Positions 34,814-45,897 of a stretch of DNA of 64,000 nucleotides are shown one piece after another. Source of the DNA: Arthrobacter sp. Soil763. Its GTDB lineage: Bacteria > Actinomycetota > Actinomycetes > Actinomycetales > Micrococcaceae. Under the pieces are notes generated by a model. It was not told where the DNA came from. It ran no database searches and worked only from the letters and a program-made list of their open reading frames with translations. The stretch lies in NCBI RefSeq assembly GCF_001428365.1, contig NZ_LMSH01000002.1, forward strand, positions 248,001 through 312,000, in the 5' to 3' direction. Made by a program: the position numbers and the translations under genes. Position 1 is the first letter of the stretch, and each line of letters begins with the position of its first letter.

Positions 34814-35287
34814 TCAGTCCCGGCCCGCGTGGAGGTCGGCGAGGTATTCGACGGCGAAGCGGTAGCCCAGGATTCCCGCGCCGGCGATCACCGCTTTGCT
34901 GATGTCGGAGAGGTAGGAGTGGTGCCGGAACGGTTCGCGCGCGTGGACGTTGGTGATGTGAACCTCGACGGCGGGAAGCTGCACCGCGGAGAGGGCGTCC
35001 CGGATGGCCACCGAGGTGTGGGTGTAGGCGCCGGCGTTCAGGACGATGCCGACGGCTTTACCCCTGGCGGCATGGATCGCGTCCACCAGGGCGCCCTCAT
35101 GGTTGGACTGGAAGCACTCGACGTCCAGGCCGTGGGCGTTGCCGGCATCCTTGGCGAGCTGCTCGACGTCGGCCAGGGTTGCCGTCCCGTACTTTTCCGG
35201 CTCCCGGGTGCCCAGCAGGTTCAGGTTGGGCCCGTTAAGGACCAGGATGGTGCCGCGGCCGGCGCCGGCGGGAGTGGCTTCGCTCAT
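34814..35287 (-). CDS. aroQ: Type II 3-dehydroquinate dehydratase
   Basis: AroQ converts 3-dehydroquinate to 3-dehydroshikimate in aromatic amino acid synthesis. The 157-residue protein has [17 protein letters not shown] with the catalytic Tyr, the [16 protein letters not shown] block, and [16 protein letters not shown]. The catalytic His lies in [15 protein letters not shown]. The dodecamer-forming type II fold is typical for this length. ATG 35287 (MSEATPAG) was chosen; a start three codons upstream is possible. The other shikimate genes are not in the window. Confidence 0.95.
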   Translation of the reverse strand: MSEATPAGAGRGTILVLNGPNLNLLGTREPEKYGTATLADVEQLAKDAGNAHGLDVECFQSNHEGALVDAIHAARGKAVGIVLNAGAYTHTSVAIRDALSAVQLPAVEVHITNVHAREPFRHHSYLSDISKAVIAGAGILGYRFAVEYLADLHAGRD

Positions 35288-35344
35288 GCCTGCCAATGTA
35301 TCGCGTTGTCCCGGTCCGCAGGCCGATGTTTCCTGCGGAGTTCA

Positions 35345-35779
35345 TCATTCACGGACCGGGCCGGGACCGGCGGAGCTCTCCGGTCCGGCCACGAGCCGCT
35401 CGATCCGCCGCAGCGCCACGGCGCAGACCGGCAGGTAGGCAGGTGCCCACCACGGCACGGTGAAGGTGACAAGGCAGCCGTCCGGTTGCGGGGTGACCCG
35501 GTGGCCCGTGGCCGGGATGCCGGCGACCGACCACGACCAGTAAGTGCCGGGGTCGAACCCCGTCACGGTGTACGGCAGCGTGACTCCCACGGCGGTGCGC
35601 ACCCGGCCGCGGCTGCCCAAGGCAAGGCGCGCGGAACCGGCTGCGGGTTGGACGCCGGCGATGGACGACCCCCACGCCGGCCACTGGCCGGTGTCCGTGA
35701 GCAGCCTCCAGACCACGTCGGCCGGCGCGGCAATCCGGCGCGAAACCGAGAAGGTCACCGGGGCCCGCCGCTGGACCAC
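35345..35779 (-). CDS. SRPBCC (START-like) family protein
   Basis: The 144-residue protein has the START/Bet v1-like pattern of a polyketide cyclase/dehydrase-type domain. It begins FSVSRRIAAPADVVWRLLTDTGQWPAWGSSIAGVQP, with later strands GVTLPYTVTGFDPGTYWSWSVAGIPATGHRV. A hydrophobic helix (WAPAYLPVCAVALRRIERLV) closes the fold. Such domains bind hydrophobic ligands; this ligand is unknown. It lies between acs and aroQ on the same strand with short gaps on both sides, so it may be transcribed with acs. Confidence 0.8.
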   Translation of the reverse strand: MVQRRAPVTFSVSRRIAAPADVVWRLLTDTGQWPAWGSSIAGVQPAAGSARLALGSRGRVRTAVGVTLPYTVTGFDPGTYWSWSVAGIPATGHRVTPQPDGCLVTFTVPWWAPAYLPVCAVALRRIERLVAGPESSAGPGPVRE

Positions 35780-35824
35780 GTCACCGGTGCGTTGCCGCGT
35801 TCCGTCATGCCCGGACCGGGCCGG

Positions 35825-37849
<2,025 letters not shown>

Positions 37850-37999
37850 GGTGAACCTCATCATTCATCGAGCCGTGCCATCCGGCGCGTCCGCCCGGCC
37901 GGCACCCGGGGCGCTTGCGCGGCGCCGGGCATCTGCCGGTCACGGACGTGCCGGAAAGAGCTGTTCCGAACTACACACTAACGCCCGCCCCCGACAGAA

Positions 38000-38015
38000 C
38001 GTGCGCCCCGTCACA
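38000..38015. promoter_or_regulatory. Possible Crp/GlxR-type site upstream of acs
   Basis: CGTGCGCCCCGTCACA keeps the GTG-N8-CAC core and one complete TCACA half of the TGTGA-N6-TCACA consensus, about 150 bp before the acs start. The other half is degenerate, so this is a weak candidate. A Crp-type regulator is encoded at 31688-32365. Confidence 0.3.
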
Positions 38016-38241
38016 TTGGGAGCCGCGAGCGGTGCTTATTAAGCGCCGAATGGCTGGGCCGGGCCGCGGTGAGGGGCCGCGGGAAGCCGCCGTGGCGGCG
38101 GGATCCGCTCCCATGCGGCCGCTCGTTTACGCGTTCGGCGAAAGCCCGCAGGGCCCGGGCGGGCTGGCCGCGCCCCGGCTAGTGAACGTTCAGCCACTTG
38201 GCTAGGCTGATACCGAGTTGTGACATCCGATGGGAGCGATT

Positions 38242-38258
38242 GGGCCGCAGAGCGGCCC
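38242..38258 (+). other. Terminator-like hairpin in leader of membrane protein gene
   Basis: GGGCCGC (38242-38248) pairs with GCGGCCC (38252-38258) around AGA, followed by TTTCTT. It lies about 60 bp before the start codon of the next gene and could act as an attenuator, or end a short upstream transcript. Confidence 0.45.
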
Positions 38259-38316
38259 TTTCTTGGCTGCCGTTAGGCGGCACCGTCCAGGGTGCGGCCA
38301 CGCTAAGGAGAACAGA

Positions 38317-39672
38317 ATGAACGAGCAAAGCAACGGGCAGCTGCGCGCGCCCTCCCGGACCGAGGATCCCGCCGGGCAGACGCCGGACGGCCGGGGGGAG
38401 CAGCCCCGCTTCACCGTGGATAAGCCGAACGCGAAGAACAACGAAGCGGTCCTGGGGCCCTTCACGGTCCGCGATCTCACGGTTCTTGGCTCCACACTGG
38501 TGCTGTTCATCGCCTCGCTGATCCCGATGTTCGCCGTCCGGTACAACCTGTGGAATCTCGGCAGCCTCTTCTTCCTCGGCCTGGGAATCCTGCTGCCGCT
38601 GATCGTTGCCGCGCTGTTCGTTGCGCGCCGGGTCAGCCCGGGGACCAGGATCCGGATCGGGTCCCTCTCGGTCGACCAGTTTGCCTCCGTCGTGGCGTCC
38701 TTCAGCCTGGCGTTCTTCTTCCTGGCGGTCGCGGGAGCATTCGTCCCGTCCCTGTTGCTGGGTCTGATCGGTGCGCTGGGGCTCTTCACCTCCACGGTGC
38801 TCGCACGGCTTATCCCAGTCCTCGCCGGCGACTTCCTGCACCGCGTCGAGAGCCCCGCCCACGTGGTGGCGCGGGAGGCTGCGCAGCCGGTCCGCAAGCC
38901 GCGCGCCCCGAAGGCTGCCAAACCCGCCGGCGGCGCCAACGCCGGCAGCGGTGCGCTGGCGGGGTGGGCGAAAAAAATGGCTCCGGGCAAAAAGGCCGAC
39001 GACGGCCAGCACAGCCCACAGGACCAGCACAGCCCCCAGGACCGGACCACGCCGCAGGCGCAGACCGCACCCCAGAGCCCCGGAGTCCCCGCGGCAGGCC
39101 ACGGTGCCGGGTTCCCGTCCGGTGCGGCAGCAGCCGCGGGAGTTGGCGCGGCGGCTGCCTCCGGCGCGAACCCGTCCCGCCCGGCGGCGGCCGAACCGGC
39201 CACCCAGGCCCACGGCGTGGTTCCCTTCGAGGCGCCTGCGCAGGCGGGCTCCCCGTCCGCAGTGGCCGGCGAAGCGGTACCCTCTGCCGCCGAACAGACC
39301 CAGGCCGCGCCCGCGGCCCCCGCAGCACCGAATCCCGCGCAGGAGACCCAGACCGCGGCCGTTCCCGCCGCCTCGCCCTACGAGGCGCCCACCGCCCTCA
39401 ACCCGCAGGTCCGCCCGCAGGAGCCGATCGGCGCCACCGTCGACCCGGCCGGGCACGGCGCCGCGGCGCCCCAGCCCGCCTACGAGGCCTTCTGGTTCGC
39501 CGTCGCCCAGCCCCGAACGGCGATGGACGAGCGCACCGGCGCCCCCGCCTTCGTCATTGAACCCGGCGGCTGGGTCCTTGCCCTCGAGGACCGGGGCCAT
39601 GAGTTCCTGGTGCAGCACACGGACGGCAGGGTCGGTGTCCTCCGCGATCTCAGCAACATCGAACGCGGTTAG
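38317..39672 (+). CDS. Hypothetical membrane protein with long Pro/Ala linker and conserved C-terminal domain
   Basis: I do not recognise a named family. The 451-residue protein has a hydrophilic N-terminus of ~45 residues. Four transmembrane helices follow in two pairs (about 50-110 and 125-165). Next come ~200 residues of low-complexity Ala/Pro/Gln-rich sequence, and then a compact C-terminal block ([18 protein letters not shown] to [10 protein letters not shown]) that looks folded and conserved. ATG 38317 has AAGGAG at 38305-38310. The nth gene begins eight bases after its stop, so the two may be co-transcribed. Confidence 0.7.
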   Translation: MNEQSNGQLRAPSRTEDPAGQTPDGRGEQPRFTVDKPNAKNNEAVLGPFTVRDLTVLGSTLVLFIASLIPMFAVRYNLWNLGSLFFLGLGILLPLIVAALFVARRVSPGTRIRIGSLSVDQFASVVASFSLAFFFLAVAGAFVPSLLLGLIGALGLFTSTVLARLIPVLAGDFLHRVESPAHVVAREAAQPVRKPRAPKAAKPAGGANAGSGALAGWAKKMAPGKKADDGQHSPQDQHSPQDRTTPQAQTAPQSPGVPAAGHGAGFPSGAAAAAGVGAAAASGANPSRPAAAEPATQAHGVVPFEAPAQAGSPSAVAGEAVPSAAEQTQAAPAAPAAPNPAQETQTAAVPAASPYEAPTALNPQVRPQEPIGATVDPAGHGAAAPQPAYEAFWFAVAQPRTAMDERTGAPAFVIEPGGWVLALEDRGHEFLVQHTDGRVGVLRDLSNIERG

Positions 39673-39679
39673 CGGCACC

Positions 39680-40546
39680 GTGTCCACCGAACCGGCCGGC
39701 GCGGACGCCGCCGTCGTTCCGGCCACCGTGCCGCCCGGCGCAAAGTCCCGTCCCCGCGCCGCCGGGGGAGAGACGCTGCTGGGGCTCAAGCGGCGGGCCC
39801 GCCGGATCAACAGGGCACTCGCGGAGCAGTACCCGTACGCCCACGCGGAACTGGATTTCCGCAGCCCGTTCGAGCTGGTGGTCGCCACCGTCCTGTCGGC
39901 GCAGACCACGGATGTGCTGGTAAACCAGATCACGCCGCTGCTGTTCGCCCGGTACCCGGATGCGCGCAGCATGGCGGAGGCGGAGCCGGCCGAGCTGGAG
40001 GCCATCATCAAGCCGACGGGCTTCTTCCGGGCCAAGGCACGGAACCTGATGGCCCTGGGCACCAAACTCGTCGACGACTATGACGGCGAGGTGCCCGGCC
40101 GGCTCGAAGAGCTCGTGAAACTTCCCGGCGTGGGACGCAAGACCGCGAACGTTGTCCTCGGCAACGCGTTCGGCGTCCCCGGCATCACGGTGGACACGCA
40201 CTTCGGCCGGCTGGCCCGCCGGTTCGGCTGGACCGAGTCGGACGACCCCGTGCGGATCGAGTCCGACGTCGCCGAACTGTTCGAACCGAAGGACTGGACC
40301 ATGCTCTCGCACCGGGTCGTGTTCCACGGCCGTCGCGTCTGCCATTCCCGCAAGCCGGCCTGCGGCGCCTGCGCCGTCGCGAACTGGTGCCCCAGCTACG
40401 GTACCGGCGAGACCGACTCGGACAAGGCCCGGCAGCTGCTGAAGTATGAGCTTGCCCCCGGGCAGGAGGAGCTGCTGGAGAAGCTCCTGGCCGAGACGCA
40501 CCGGGCCGCGGAAATCCGGATGGAATCGCAGAGAAGGCCGCGGTGA
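39680..40546 (+). CDS. nth: Endonuclease III (DNA glycosylase/AP lyase)
   Basis: Nth removes oxidised pyrimidines and cleaves abasic sites. The 288-residue protein has a disordered N-terminus of ~35 residues. Next are [11 protein letters not shown], the helix-hairpin-helix with catalytic Lys ([13 protein letters not shown]), and [11 protein letters not shown] with the catalytic Asp. A [4Fe-4S] cluster follows with spacing C-x6-C-x2-C-x5-C ([17 protein letters not shown]). GTG 39680 was chosen; the same frame stays open far upstream, where it only shadows the membrane protein gene. The Nudix gene overlaps its stop by four bases. Confidence 0.95.
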   Translation: MSTEPAGADAAVVPATVPPGAKSRPRAAGGETLLGLKRRARRINRALAEQYPYAHAELDFRSPFELVVATVLSAQTTDVLVNQITPLLFARYPDARSMAEAEPAELEAIIKPTGFFRAKARNLMALGTKLVDDYDGEVPGRLEELVKLPGVGRKTANVVLGNAFGVPGITVDTHFGRLARRFGWTESDDPVRIESDVAELFEPKDWTMLSHRVVFHGRRVCHSRKPACGACAVANWCPSYGTGETDSDKARQLLKYELAPGQEELLEKLLAETHRAAEIRMESQRRPR

Positions 40547-41223
40547 CGGCCCGCCAGGACCTGGTCGGGCTGGTCGGGGCCGTGCGCGCCGGAACGGCGC
40601 CGCCGCCGGACCCGCGCTGGCGTGAACTGAAGGTCGAGCCCGGTGAGCGGGTCCGCCGGGCCGCCGTGCTGATGCTCTTCGGCGCCCTGGACGACGTCCC
40701 GGCGAAGTCGGTGAAGCTGCTTGCCCCGGCGGACCTTGATGTGCTCCTGCTGCAGCGCGCGCAGACCCTTGATGACCACCCCGGACAGGTCGCGTTCCCC
40801 GGCGGCGGCATTGACCCGGGGGAAACCGTCATCGAAGCCGCGCTGCGTGAGGCCGAGGAGGAAACCGGACTCGATCCCGGCGGGGTGGAGGTGCTCGGCG
40901 TGATGCCCGAGCTTGCCCTGCCGCGCGGAAATTTCCTGGTCACCCCGGTGCTCGGCTGGTGGGCCGCGCCCTCCCCGGTGCGGGTGGTGGACTACGGCGA
41001 ATCCGCCCAGGTCTTCCGGGTGCCGGTCCGGGACCTGCTGGATCCCGACAACCGGGTCATGGCCACCGTCAGCCGCGCCGGCCAGACCTTCCAGAGCCCG
41101 GCGTTCACCGTCAACGGCGTCGTGGTCTGGGGATTCACCGGGATGATCCTGAACCAGCTGTTCGACCAGCTGGGCTGGGCGGTCCCGTGGGACCGCACCC
41201 GGCTGCACGGCATCGACGGCTAG
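40543..41223 (+). CDS. Nudix hydrolase, CoA pyrophosphatase type
   Basis: The 226-residue protein has the canonical Nudix box [24 protein letters not shown]. Immediately before it is the [10 protein letters not shown] sequence that marks the NudL/CoA diphosphatase subfamily, which cleaves CoA and its thioesters to 4'-phosphopantetheine and 3',5'-ADP. GTG 40543 overlaps the nth stop (GTGA), so translation is coupled. Its stop codon overlaps the end of the convergent DUF1508 gene by four bases. Confidence 0.88.
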   Translation: MTARQDLVGLVGAVRAGTAPPPDPRWRELKVEPGERVRRAAVLMLFGALDDVPAKSVKLLAPADLDVLLLQRAQTLDDHPGQVAFPGGGIDPGETVIEAALREAEEETGLDPGGVEVLGVMPELALPRGNFLVTPVLGWWAAPSPVRVVDYGESAQVFRVPVRDLLDPDNRVMATVSRAGQTFQSPAFTVNGVVVWGFTGMILNQLFDQLGWAVPWDRTRLHGIDG

Positions 41224-41420
41224 ATGCGGACCGGCTTCCCCGCGGACCGGTCCACGACGTGCCCGGTGGCAGCATGTTCGCGCACGGCGGTGATTCCGGC
41301 GGCTGCGCCCTGGAGGGTGCTGAACAGCGGTGAGACAGCGACGACCGTCCCGTCCGGCGCCGTCAGCCTAAAGAAGTAGGAGTTGTCTCCCGCCGCTGCG
41401 ATCTCGAATATGCCAGCCAC
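41220..41420 (-). CDS. Short DUF1508 (YegP-like) protein
   Basis: The 66-residue protein AGIFEIAAAGDNSYFFRLTA, then PDGTVVAVSPLFSTLQGAAAGITAVREHAATGHVVDRS, is a single DUF1508 domain, close to the protein at 784-1086 but without its basic tail. The larger frame on this strand starts far upstream; I place the start at GTG 41420 because a GGAGGC motif lies six bases before it and homology begins there. The end of the gene overlaps the end of the convergent Nudix gene by four bases. Function unknown. Confidence 0.75.
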   Translation of the reverse strand: MAGIFEIAAAGDNSYFFRLTAPDGTVVAVSPLFSTLQGAAAGITAVREHAATGHVVDRSAGKPVRI

Positions 41421-41586
41421 TTCGCTGCCTCCGGTTCCTTGCCTTATTGCCTTCGCGCCGGCGTCCACCCCCAGGGGCGTCCGCCGGCTTTTCGAGCGTA
41501 GGCAGGCCGCCGGAGCGCCTGCAACGCTACCGGCGGGTACGTTACCCCCGGCGTCACACCCGCCGGGACGGGCGGCATGGCGGCAG

Positions 41587-43296
41587 CTACTTCGCGTGGT
41601 CGTAGGAGTCGACGACGGCGATACTGACCGGAAATTCGACCGGAATCCGGCCGAACAGCAACTCGCGGGCTGCCGCGGCCGACTCCTCGATCGCCCGGAC
41701 GCACGCGTCCACGGCGTCCACGGGGCAGTGGACCATGACCTCGTCGTGCAGGAAGAAGACCAGCTCGCCGGAGGGGCCGCCGCCGGCACGCAGCGTCCGC
41801 AGCCGCCGTCGCAGCTCCGCCAGCCAGCAGGCGGCCCAGTCCGCCGCCGAGCCCTGCACCACGAAGTTCCGGGTGAACCTGCCGCGCGAACGGGCCAGCG
41901 CGTCGGCCCGGCGCTGTTCCTCCGCGGTGGCCGACTGCTGGCTCTGCCGCCACCGTTCCGAGGGCGGCGGGCTGCTGCGGCCCAGCCGGGTCGTGACCGT
42001 CCGGCCTGCCTCGCCTTCCCGCGCCGCGTGCTCCACGTAGCCGACGGCCCGCGGGTAGGTGCGCGCCAGCTGGGGCATCAGCCGCCCCGATTCGCCCGTT
42101 GTCGCGCCGTAGATGGCGCCGAGCAGGGCAACTTTGGCCTTGGCCCGGTCGCCGCCGAATCCCTGCGCGGCGATGCCGGCGTAGAGGTCCTTGTCCCGGG
42201 CGGCCGCCGCCATCTTCGAGTCCTGGGCCAGGGCCACCAGCACCCGCGGCTCCAGCTGGGAGGCGTCGGCGACGATCAGCTTGTGTCCCGGGTCGGCATG
42301 CACTGCGCCGCGGATCTGGCGGGGAATCTGCAGGGCACCGCCGCCGCGGGAGGCCCACCGGCCGGACACCACGCCGCCCACGACGTACTCGGGCCGGAAG
42401 CGGCCCCCCTTGACCCAGGCGTCCAGCCACGCCCAGCCGTTCGCGGCGTGGAGCCTGGCAAGCTTCTTGTGGGCCAGGAGCGGCTCGATGGCCGGGTGGG
42501 TGGATTCCTTCAGTTCCCACTGGCGGGTGCTTTTCACCTCGATCCCGTTGCGGTGCAGGGCCCGCATCAGTTCCTGCGGGGAGTCGGGGTTAAGCGCCGG
42601 GGAATGCAGCAGCCGGCGGAGTTCGCCGGTGAGGGCCTCCAGTTTGGCGGGGCGGTGGCCGGCGGCCGGGCGCGGGCCGAGGTAGTCGGCAAGGATCCGC
42701 TCGTGCAGTTCCTCGCGCCAGGGCACGCCCGTGTGCTGCATCTCGGCGGCGATCATGGCGGCCGCGGACTCGGCGGCGAGCAGCAGCTGAAGCCGCTGCC
42801 TGCGCCGGTCCCCGTCCGGGGCGACGCCGGCCAGGGCTTCCTGCTGCGCGGCGTATTCGGCCCGGAGCTCTTCCGGGGAGTGCCGGGCGGTGGCGCGCGG
42901 GCCGGGGGCGTCGAAGAGTGCGCCCTGGTCCGCCGGGGGAGGCGGCGGCTGCAGCGCCCGGGGCGGTTGCTGGACGTCGTCGTCGGCCGTCAGCTTCTCC
43001 GTGGCACGGGCGTAGGCGGTGTGCGCCGTGAACTCCGAGTGGGCCAGGATCGCCCCGCACAGGGACAGGTCGTAGCAGCGTTCCAGCTCGACGCCGGCGG
43101 CCAGCAGGGCCGGGTACCAGTCCTGGGTGCGGTGCCAGATCCACCGCGGCCGCTGCCGTTCCAGCGCGCTCACGACGGCGGGAAGTTCGGCGGCGCTGAG
43201 AATCCGCGGGCCGGGGGCGTCAGGGTCCGGGGCGCCCAGGTGCGTGAGCCGTTGGAGGGCTGCGCCGTCGGCGTGGGCGGCAAGCAGCAAATGCAT
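41587..43296 (-). CDS. Family A DNA polymerase-like protein (bifunctional 3'-5' exonuclease/DNA polymerase)
   Basis: The 569-residue protein is annotated in actinobacteria as bifunctional 3'-5' exonuclease/DNA polymerase and is separate from PolA. The polymerase motifs are visible. Motif A is VADASQLEPRVLVALAQD (DASQLEPR in place of DYSQIELR), motif B KVALLGAIYGATTGESG, and motif C FLHDEVMVHCP. The N-terminal ~180 residues would be the exonuclease-like domain, but I cannot see its full set of acidic residues. No 5' nuclease domain is present. ATG 43296 was chosen because GGGAG precedes it. It likely has a repair role; this is inference. Confidence 0.85.
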   Translation of the reverse strand: MHLLLAAHADGAALQRLTHLGAPDPDAPGPRILSAAELPAVVSALERQRPRWIWHRTQDWYPALLAAGVELERCYDLSLCGAILAHSEFTAHTAYARATEKLTADDDVQQPPRALQPPPPPADQGALFDAPGPRATARHSPEELRAEYAAQQEALAGVAPDGDRRRQRLQLLLAAESAAAMIAAEMQHTGVPWREELHERILADYLGPRPAAGHRPAKLEALTGELRRLLHSPALNPDSPQELMRALHRNGIEVKSTRQWELKESTHPAIEPLLAHKKLARLHAANGWAWLDAWVKGGRFRPEYVVGGVVSGRWASRGGGALQIPRQIRGAVHADPGHKLIVADASQLEPRVLVALAQDSKMAAAARDKDLYAGIAAQGFGGDRAKAKVALLGAIYGATTGESGRLMPQLARTYPRAVGYVEHAAREGEAGRTVTTRLGRSSPPPSERWRQSQQSATAEEQRRADALARSRGRFTRNFVVQGSAADWAACWLAELRRRLRTLRAGGGPSGELVFFLHDEVMVHCPVDAVDACVRAIEESAAAARELLFGRIPVEFPVSIAVVDSYDHAK

Positions 43297-43404
43297 GCTC
43301 CCAATTCTGCCCTGCCGGCCGGCCCTGGCCGTCATCGGCACGGGTTGTCCACATAGCGGGGGACGCCGCTTATCTGCCGCCGCCGCGGCCTCCACAGTGG
43401 GGGA

Positions 43405-44604
43405 ATGAGCCGGCATCAGCTTCCCCAGCCCGACCCTTCCCGGACGGAAAACACGCAGTCCGCCCCGCCCCGCCGCCGGGCCGCTGAGCGTGACCGGCCG
43501 GACACGGAACCGCGGTACGGTGGCCCACAGCCCGGCGCGCCGGTCCGGGCGGGGCCGTGGCTGCCCGCGGACGCTGCCGGGACGTTGCTGGTCACCCGGT
43601 CAGCGGTCCTTCGCAGCGAGGTGGAGCGGATTGCGGCCGCGGCCGGACGCCAGCTCCTGGTCGTGCCCGATGCCGCTGCGGCCGCGCCGCACTGGGACTC
43701 GGCCGGCACCGTCCTGGTGGGCAGTGACGTGGCCGAACTGCCGCCCCGGCGGAGCGCTCCGGCTGTTCTCGTCGGGCTGGACGACGACGGCCTCTGGCCG
43801 CTGGCGGCCGCGATGGGCGCCGACCGCGTGGCCGTGCTTCCCGACGCCGGTGCGTGGCTGGCCGAGTACCTCACCCGATCGCAGGCCCCGGACCCCGGCG
43901 GACACGTGCTCGGCGTCATCGGTGGCTGCGGCGGCGCCGGGGCGACGACGGCCGCTGTCTGGCTGGCCCAGGCCGCGGCCGGCCTGGGCGCGCGGGTCCT
44001 GCTGGTCGACGGCGACCCCTGGGGCGGCGGCCTGGAACTGGCCCTCGCGGCGGAGGAAGAGCCCGGGCTCCGCTGGCCGGACCTGGCCGGGGCCAGCGGC
44101 AGCATCGACCCGGACCAGCTCCAGCAGGCGTTGCCGGAGGCGGGGGGCTTCTCCTTCCTGTCCTGGCCGGGCAGCCGCGAGCCGGCCCCGGCGATCGACG
44201 ACGCCACCACAGCCGGTGTCCTGGACGCCGCGCGGCGGTCCTACGAGCTGGTCGTTGTGGACATTGGGCGCGGGCTCGACGCCGTGCGCAGCTTCGCCTG
44301 GGAATGTGACCGCCTCGTCGTGGTCGTGCCGGCACAGTTGCGGGCCGCCGTAGCCGCGGCCCGGCTGGTGGCGGAGCTGCCTCCGGCGGACACCGTGCTG
44401 GTCCTCCGGGCCAAGCCCGGCGCCACGGTCGGCCACGAACTCGTTGCGCAGGCGGTGCGGTTGCCGGTGCAGGGGATCGTGCCGGAGATCCGGGGGACAG
44501 CGGCCGCCACGGAACTTGGCCGGCTGCTGGACACCGGCGCCCGGCGCAGCGTGCACCGTTTCGCGACGGCTCTCTTCGACGTTGACGCGGCCGGCCCGCC
44601 GTGA
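43405..44604 (+). CDS. TadZ/CpaE-like protein (septum site-determining Ssd family)
   Basis: The 399-residue protein has a disordered N-terminus. A receiver-like domain follows (about 55-160), then a MinD/ParA-like domain starting VIGGCGGAGATTAAVWLAQ near residue 172. The deviant Walker A lacks both lysines, so ATP hydrolysis may be lost. VLLVDGDPWGGGLELAL follows. Such CpaE/TadZ homologues localise the Tad pilus machine and, in mycobacteria, are known as Ssd. It is the first gene of the operon; tadA overlaps its stop by four bases. Confidence 0.88.
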   Translation: MSRHQLPQPDPSRTENTQSAPPRRRAAERDRPDTEPRYGGPQPGAPVRAGPWLPADAAGTLLVTRSAVLRSEVERIAAAAGRQLLVVPDAAAAAPHWDSAGTVLVGSDVAELPPRRSAPAVLVGLDDDGLWPLAAAMGADRVAVLPDAGAWLAEYLTRSQAPDPGGHVLGVIGGCGGAGATTAAVWLAQAAAGLGARVLLVDGDPWGGGLELALAAEEEPGLRWPDLAGASGSIDPDQLQQALPEAGGFSFLSWPGSREPAPAIDDATTAGVLDAARRSYELVVVDIGRGLDAVRSFAWECDRLVVVVPAQLRAAVAAARLVAELPPADTVLVLRAKPGATVGHELVAQAVRLPVQGIVPEIRGTAAATELGRLLDTGARRSVHRFATALFDVDAAGPP

Positions 44605-45884
44605 GCACGCACGCCTCGTCTGGACCGCTGGACGCCGGCCGGCCGCGGTCCCGGCACCGGCTGGCCGCACCCGGCGGGGTGGACCCGCTGCTGCTGGACG
44701 TGGTGCGCGAATCCGTCATGGCGGAGCCGGGTCCGGTCACGCCGACCCGGGTGGCGGCCGCCGTGCAGGCAAGCGGTCGGGTCCTGGGCGCGGCCGGGGC
44801 GCTCGCCGCCGTCGAGAGCATCAGCGCGGAACTGAACGGGCTGGGATTGCTGCAGCCGCTCACGCGAGACCCGCGAGTCACCGACATTTTCGTCAACGCG
44901 CCCGATTCGGTCTGGTTCGACCGCGGCCGCGGGCCGGAACGGGCGCCGATCAGGTTTCCCGGGGAGGCGCAGGTGAGGGCACTCGCCGTGCGGCTGGTGG
45001 CAGCCGGAGGGCGCCGTCTTGATGACGGCTCGCCCTGCGCGGATGTCCGGCTCGCCGGCGGCTACCGCGTCCACGCCGTCCTGCCGCCGATCTCCTCGGC
45101 CGGCACGCTGGTGAGCGTCCGGATCCGGCGGGACTCGGTGTTCACCCTCGCGGAGCTCTCCGCTGCCGGCATGTTCGGCCCGTTGATCCGCGGGATCCTC
45201 ACACGGATGGTGGCACGCCGCCTGAGTTTCCTGGTGAGCGGGGCGACCGGTGCCGGAAAGACGACACTGCTGGCGACGCTGCTCGGACTCTGCGAGCCGG
45301 GGGAGCGGCTGGTGCTGATCGAGGACGCCGCCGAACTGAACCCCGTGCACCCGCACGTCGTCTCCTTGGAGGCGCGGCACCAGAACCTGGAGGGCGGCGG
45401 CGCCGTCGACCTCGGGGAACTCGTCCGCCAAGCCCTGCGGATGCGACCGGACAGGCTCGTGGTGGGGGAATGCCGTGGCGCCGAGGTGCGGGAACTGCTG
45501 GCCGCCATGAACACCGGACACACCGGCGCCGGCGGCACGATCCACGCCAACACCGCCGCCGCCGTCCCCGCCCGGCTGACGGCCCTCGGGGCGCTCGCGG
45601 GAATGTCGCAGGACGCCGTCCGCCTCCAGACCATCAGCGCCCTCGACGCCGTGGTCCACCTCGAGCGTCGGCCCCACGGCCGGCAGCTCGCCTCGATCGG
45701 ACTCCTTGAGGACCGGCCCGCCGGTCTCGCCGTCGCCGCGGCGCTCGACGTCGACGCCGCCGGCACCGTCCGCCCGGGCCCGGCATGGCCGGCCTTAGCC
45801 ACCCGGCTGGGCGTAGACCCCGCCACCTGCCCGGCGACCGGACACCGGGCGGGCGGCGCACCCGGCCCGGGGGAGCCGGTATGA
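44601..45884 (+). CDS. tadA: Tad/Flp pilus secretion ATPase (TadA/CpaF)
   Basis: The 427-residue hexameric ATPase powers pilus assembly. Walker A is VSGATGAGKTTLLATLLG near residue 215, the Asp box VLIEDAAEL near 240, Walker B RLVVGECRGAEV near 285, and the His box TGHTGAGGTIHANTAA near 310. The N-terminal domain has VTDIFVNAPDSVWFDRG, typical of CpaF. GTG 44601 overlaps tadZ. The tadB gene follows 13 bp downstream. This is the actinobacterial 'helicase/secretion neighbourhood' ATPase. Confidence 0.93.
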   Translation: MSTHASSGPLDAGRPRSRHRLAAPGGVDPLLLDVVRESVMAEPGPVTPTRVAAAVQASGRVLGAAGALAAVESISAELNGLGLLQPLTRDPRVTDIFVNAPDSVWFDRGRGPERAPIRFPGEAQVRALAVRLVAAGGRRLDDGSPCADVRLAGGYRVHAVLPPISSAGTLVSVRIRRDSVFTLAELSAAGMFGPLIRGILTRMVARRLSFLVSGATGAGKTTLLATLLGLCEPGERLVLIEDAAELNPVHPHVVSLEARHQNLEGGGAVDLGELVRQALRMRPDRLVVGECRGAEVRELLAAMNTGHTGAGGTIHANTAAAVPARLTALGALAGMSQDAVRLQTISALDAVVHLERRPHGRQLASIGLLEDRPAGLAVAAALDVDAAGTVRPGPAWPALATRLGVDPATCPATGHRAGGAPGPGEPV

Positions 45885-45897
45885 GGGCCGGATCGCC

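Larger units (their letters stand above)
37850..38316. other. Intergenic region of 467 bp between acs and the membrane protein gene
   Basis: This divergent region should hold both promoters. It contains a Crp-like half-conserved dyad (38000-38015), a TGAACGTTCA palindrome (38183-38192), a short terminator-like hairpin (38242-38258), and AAGGAG at 38305-38310 as the ribosome binding site of the next gene. No convincing RNA gene or ORF was found. Confidence 0.5.

Noticed and set aside
41420..41789. Upstream extension of the short DUF1508 gene
   Set aside because: The extension is antisense to nothing conserved, is Ser/Arg-rich and overlaps the polymerase gene end; the GTG at 41420 has a ribosome binding site.
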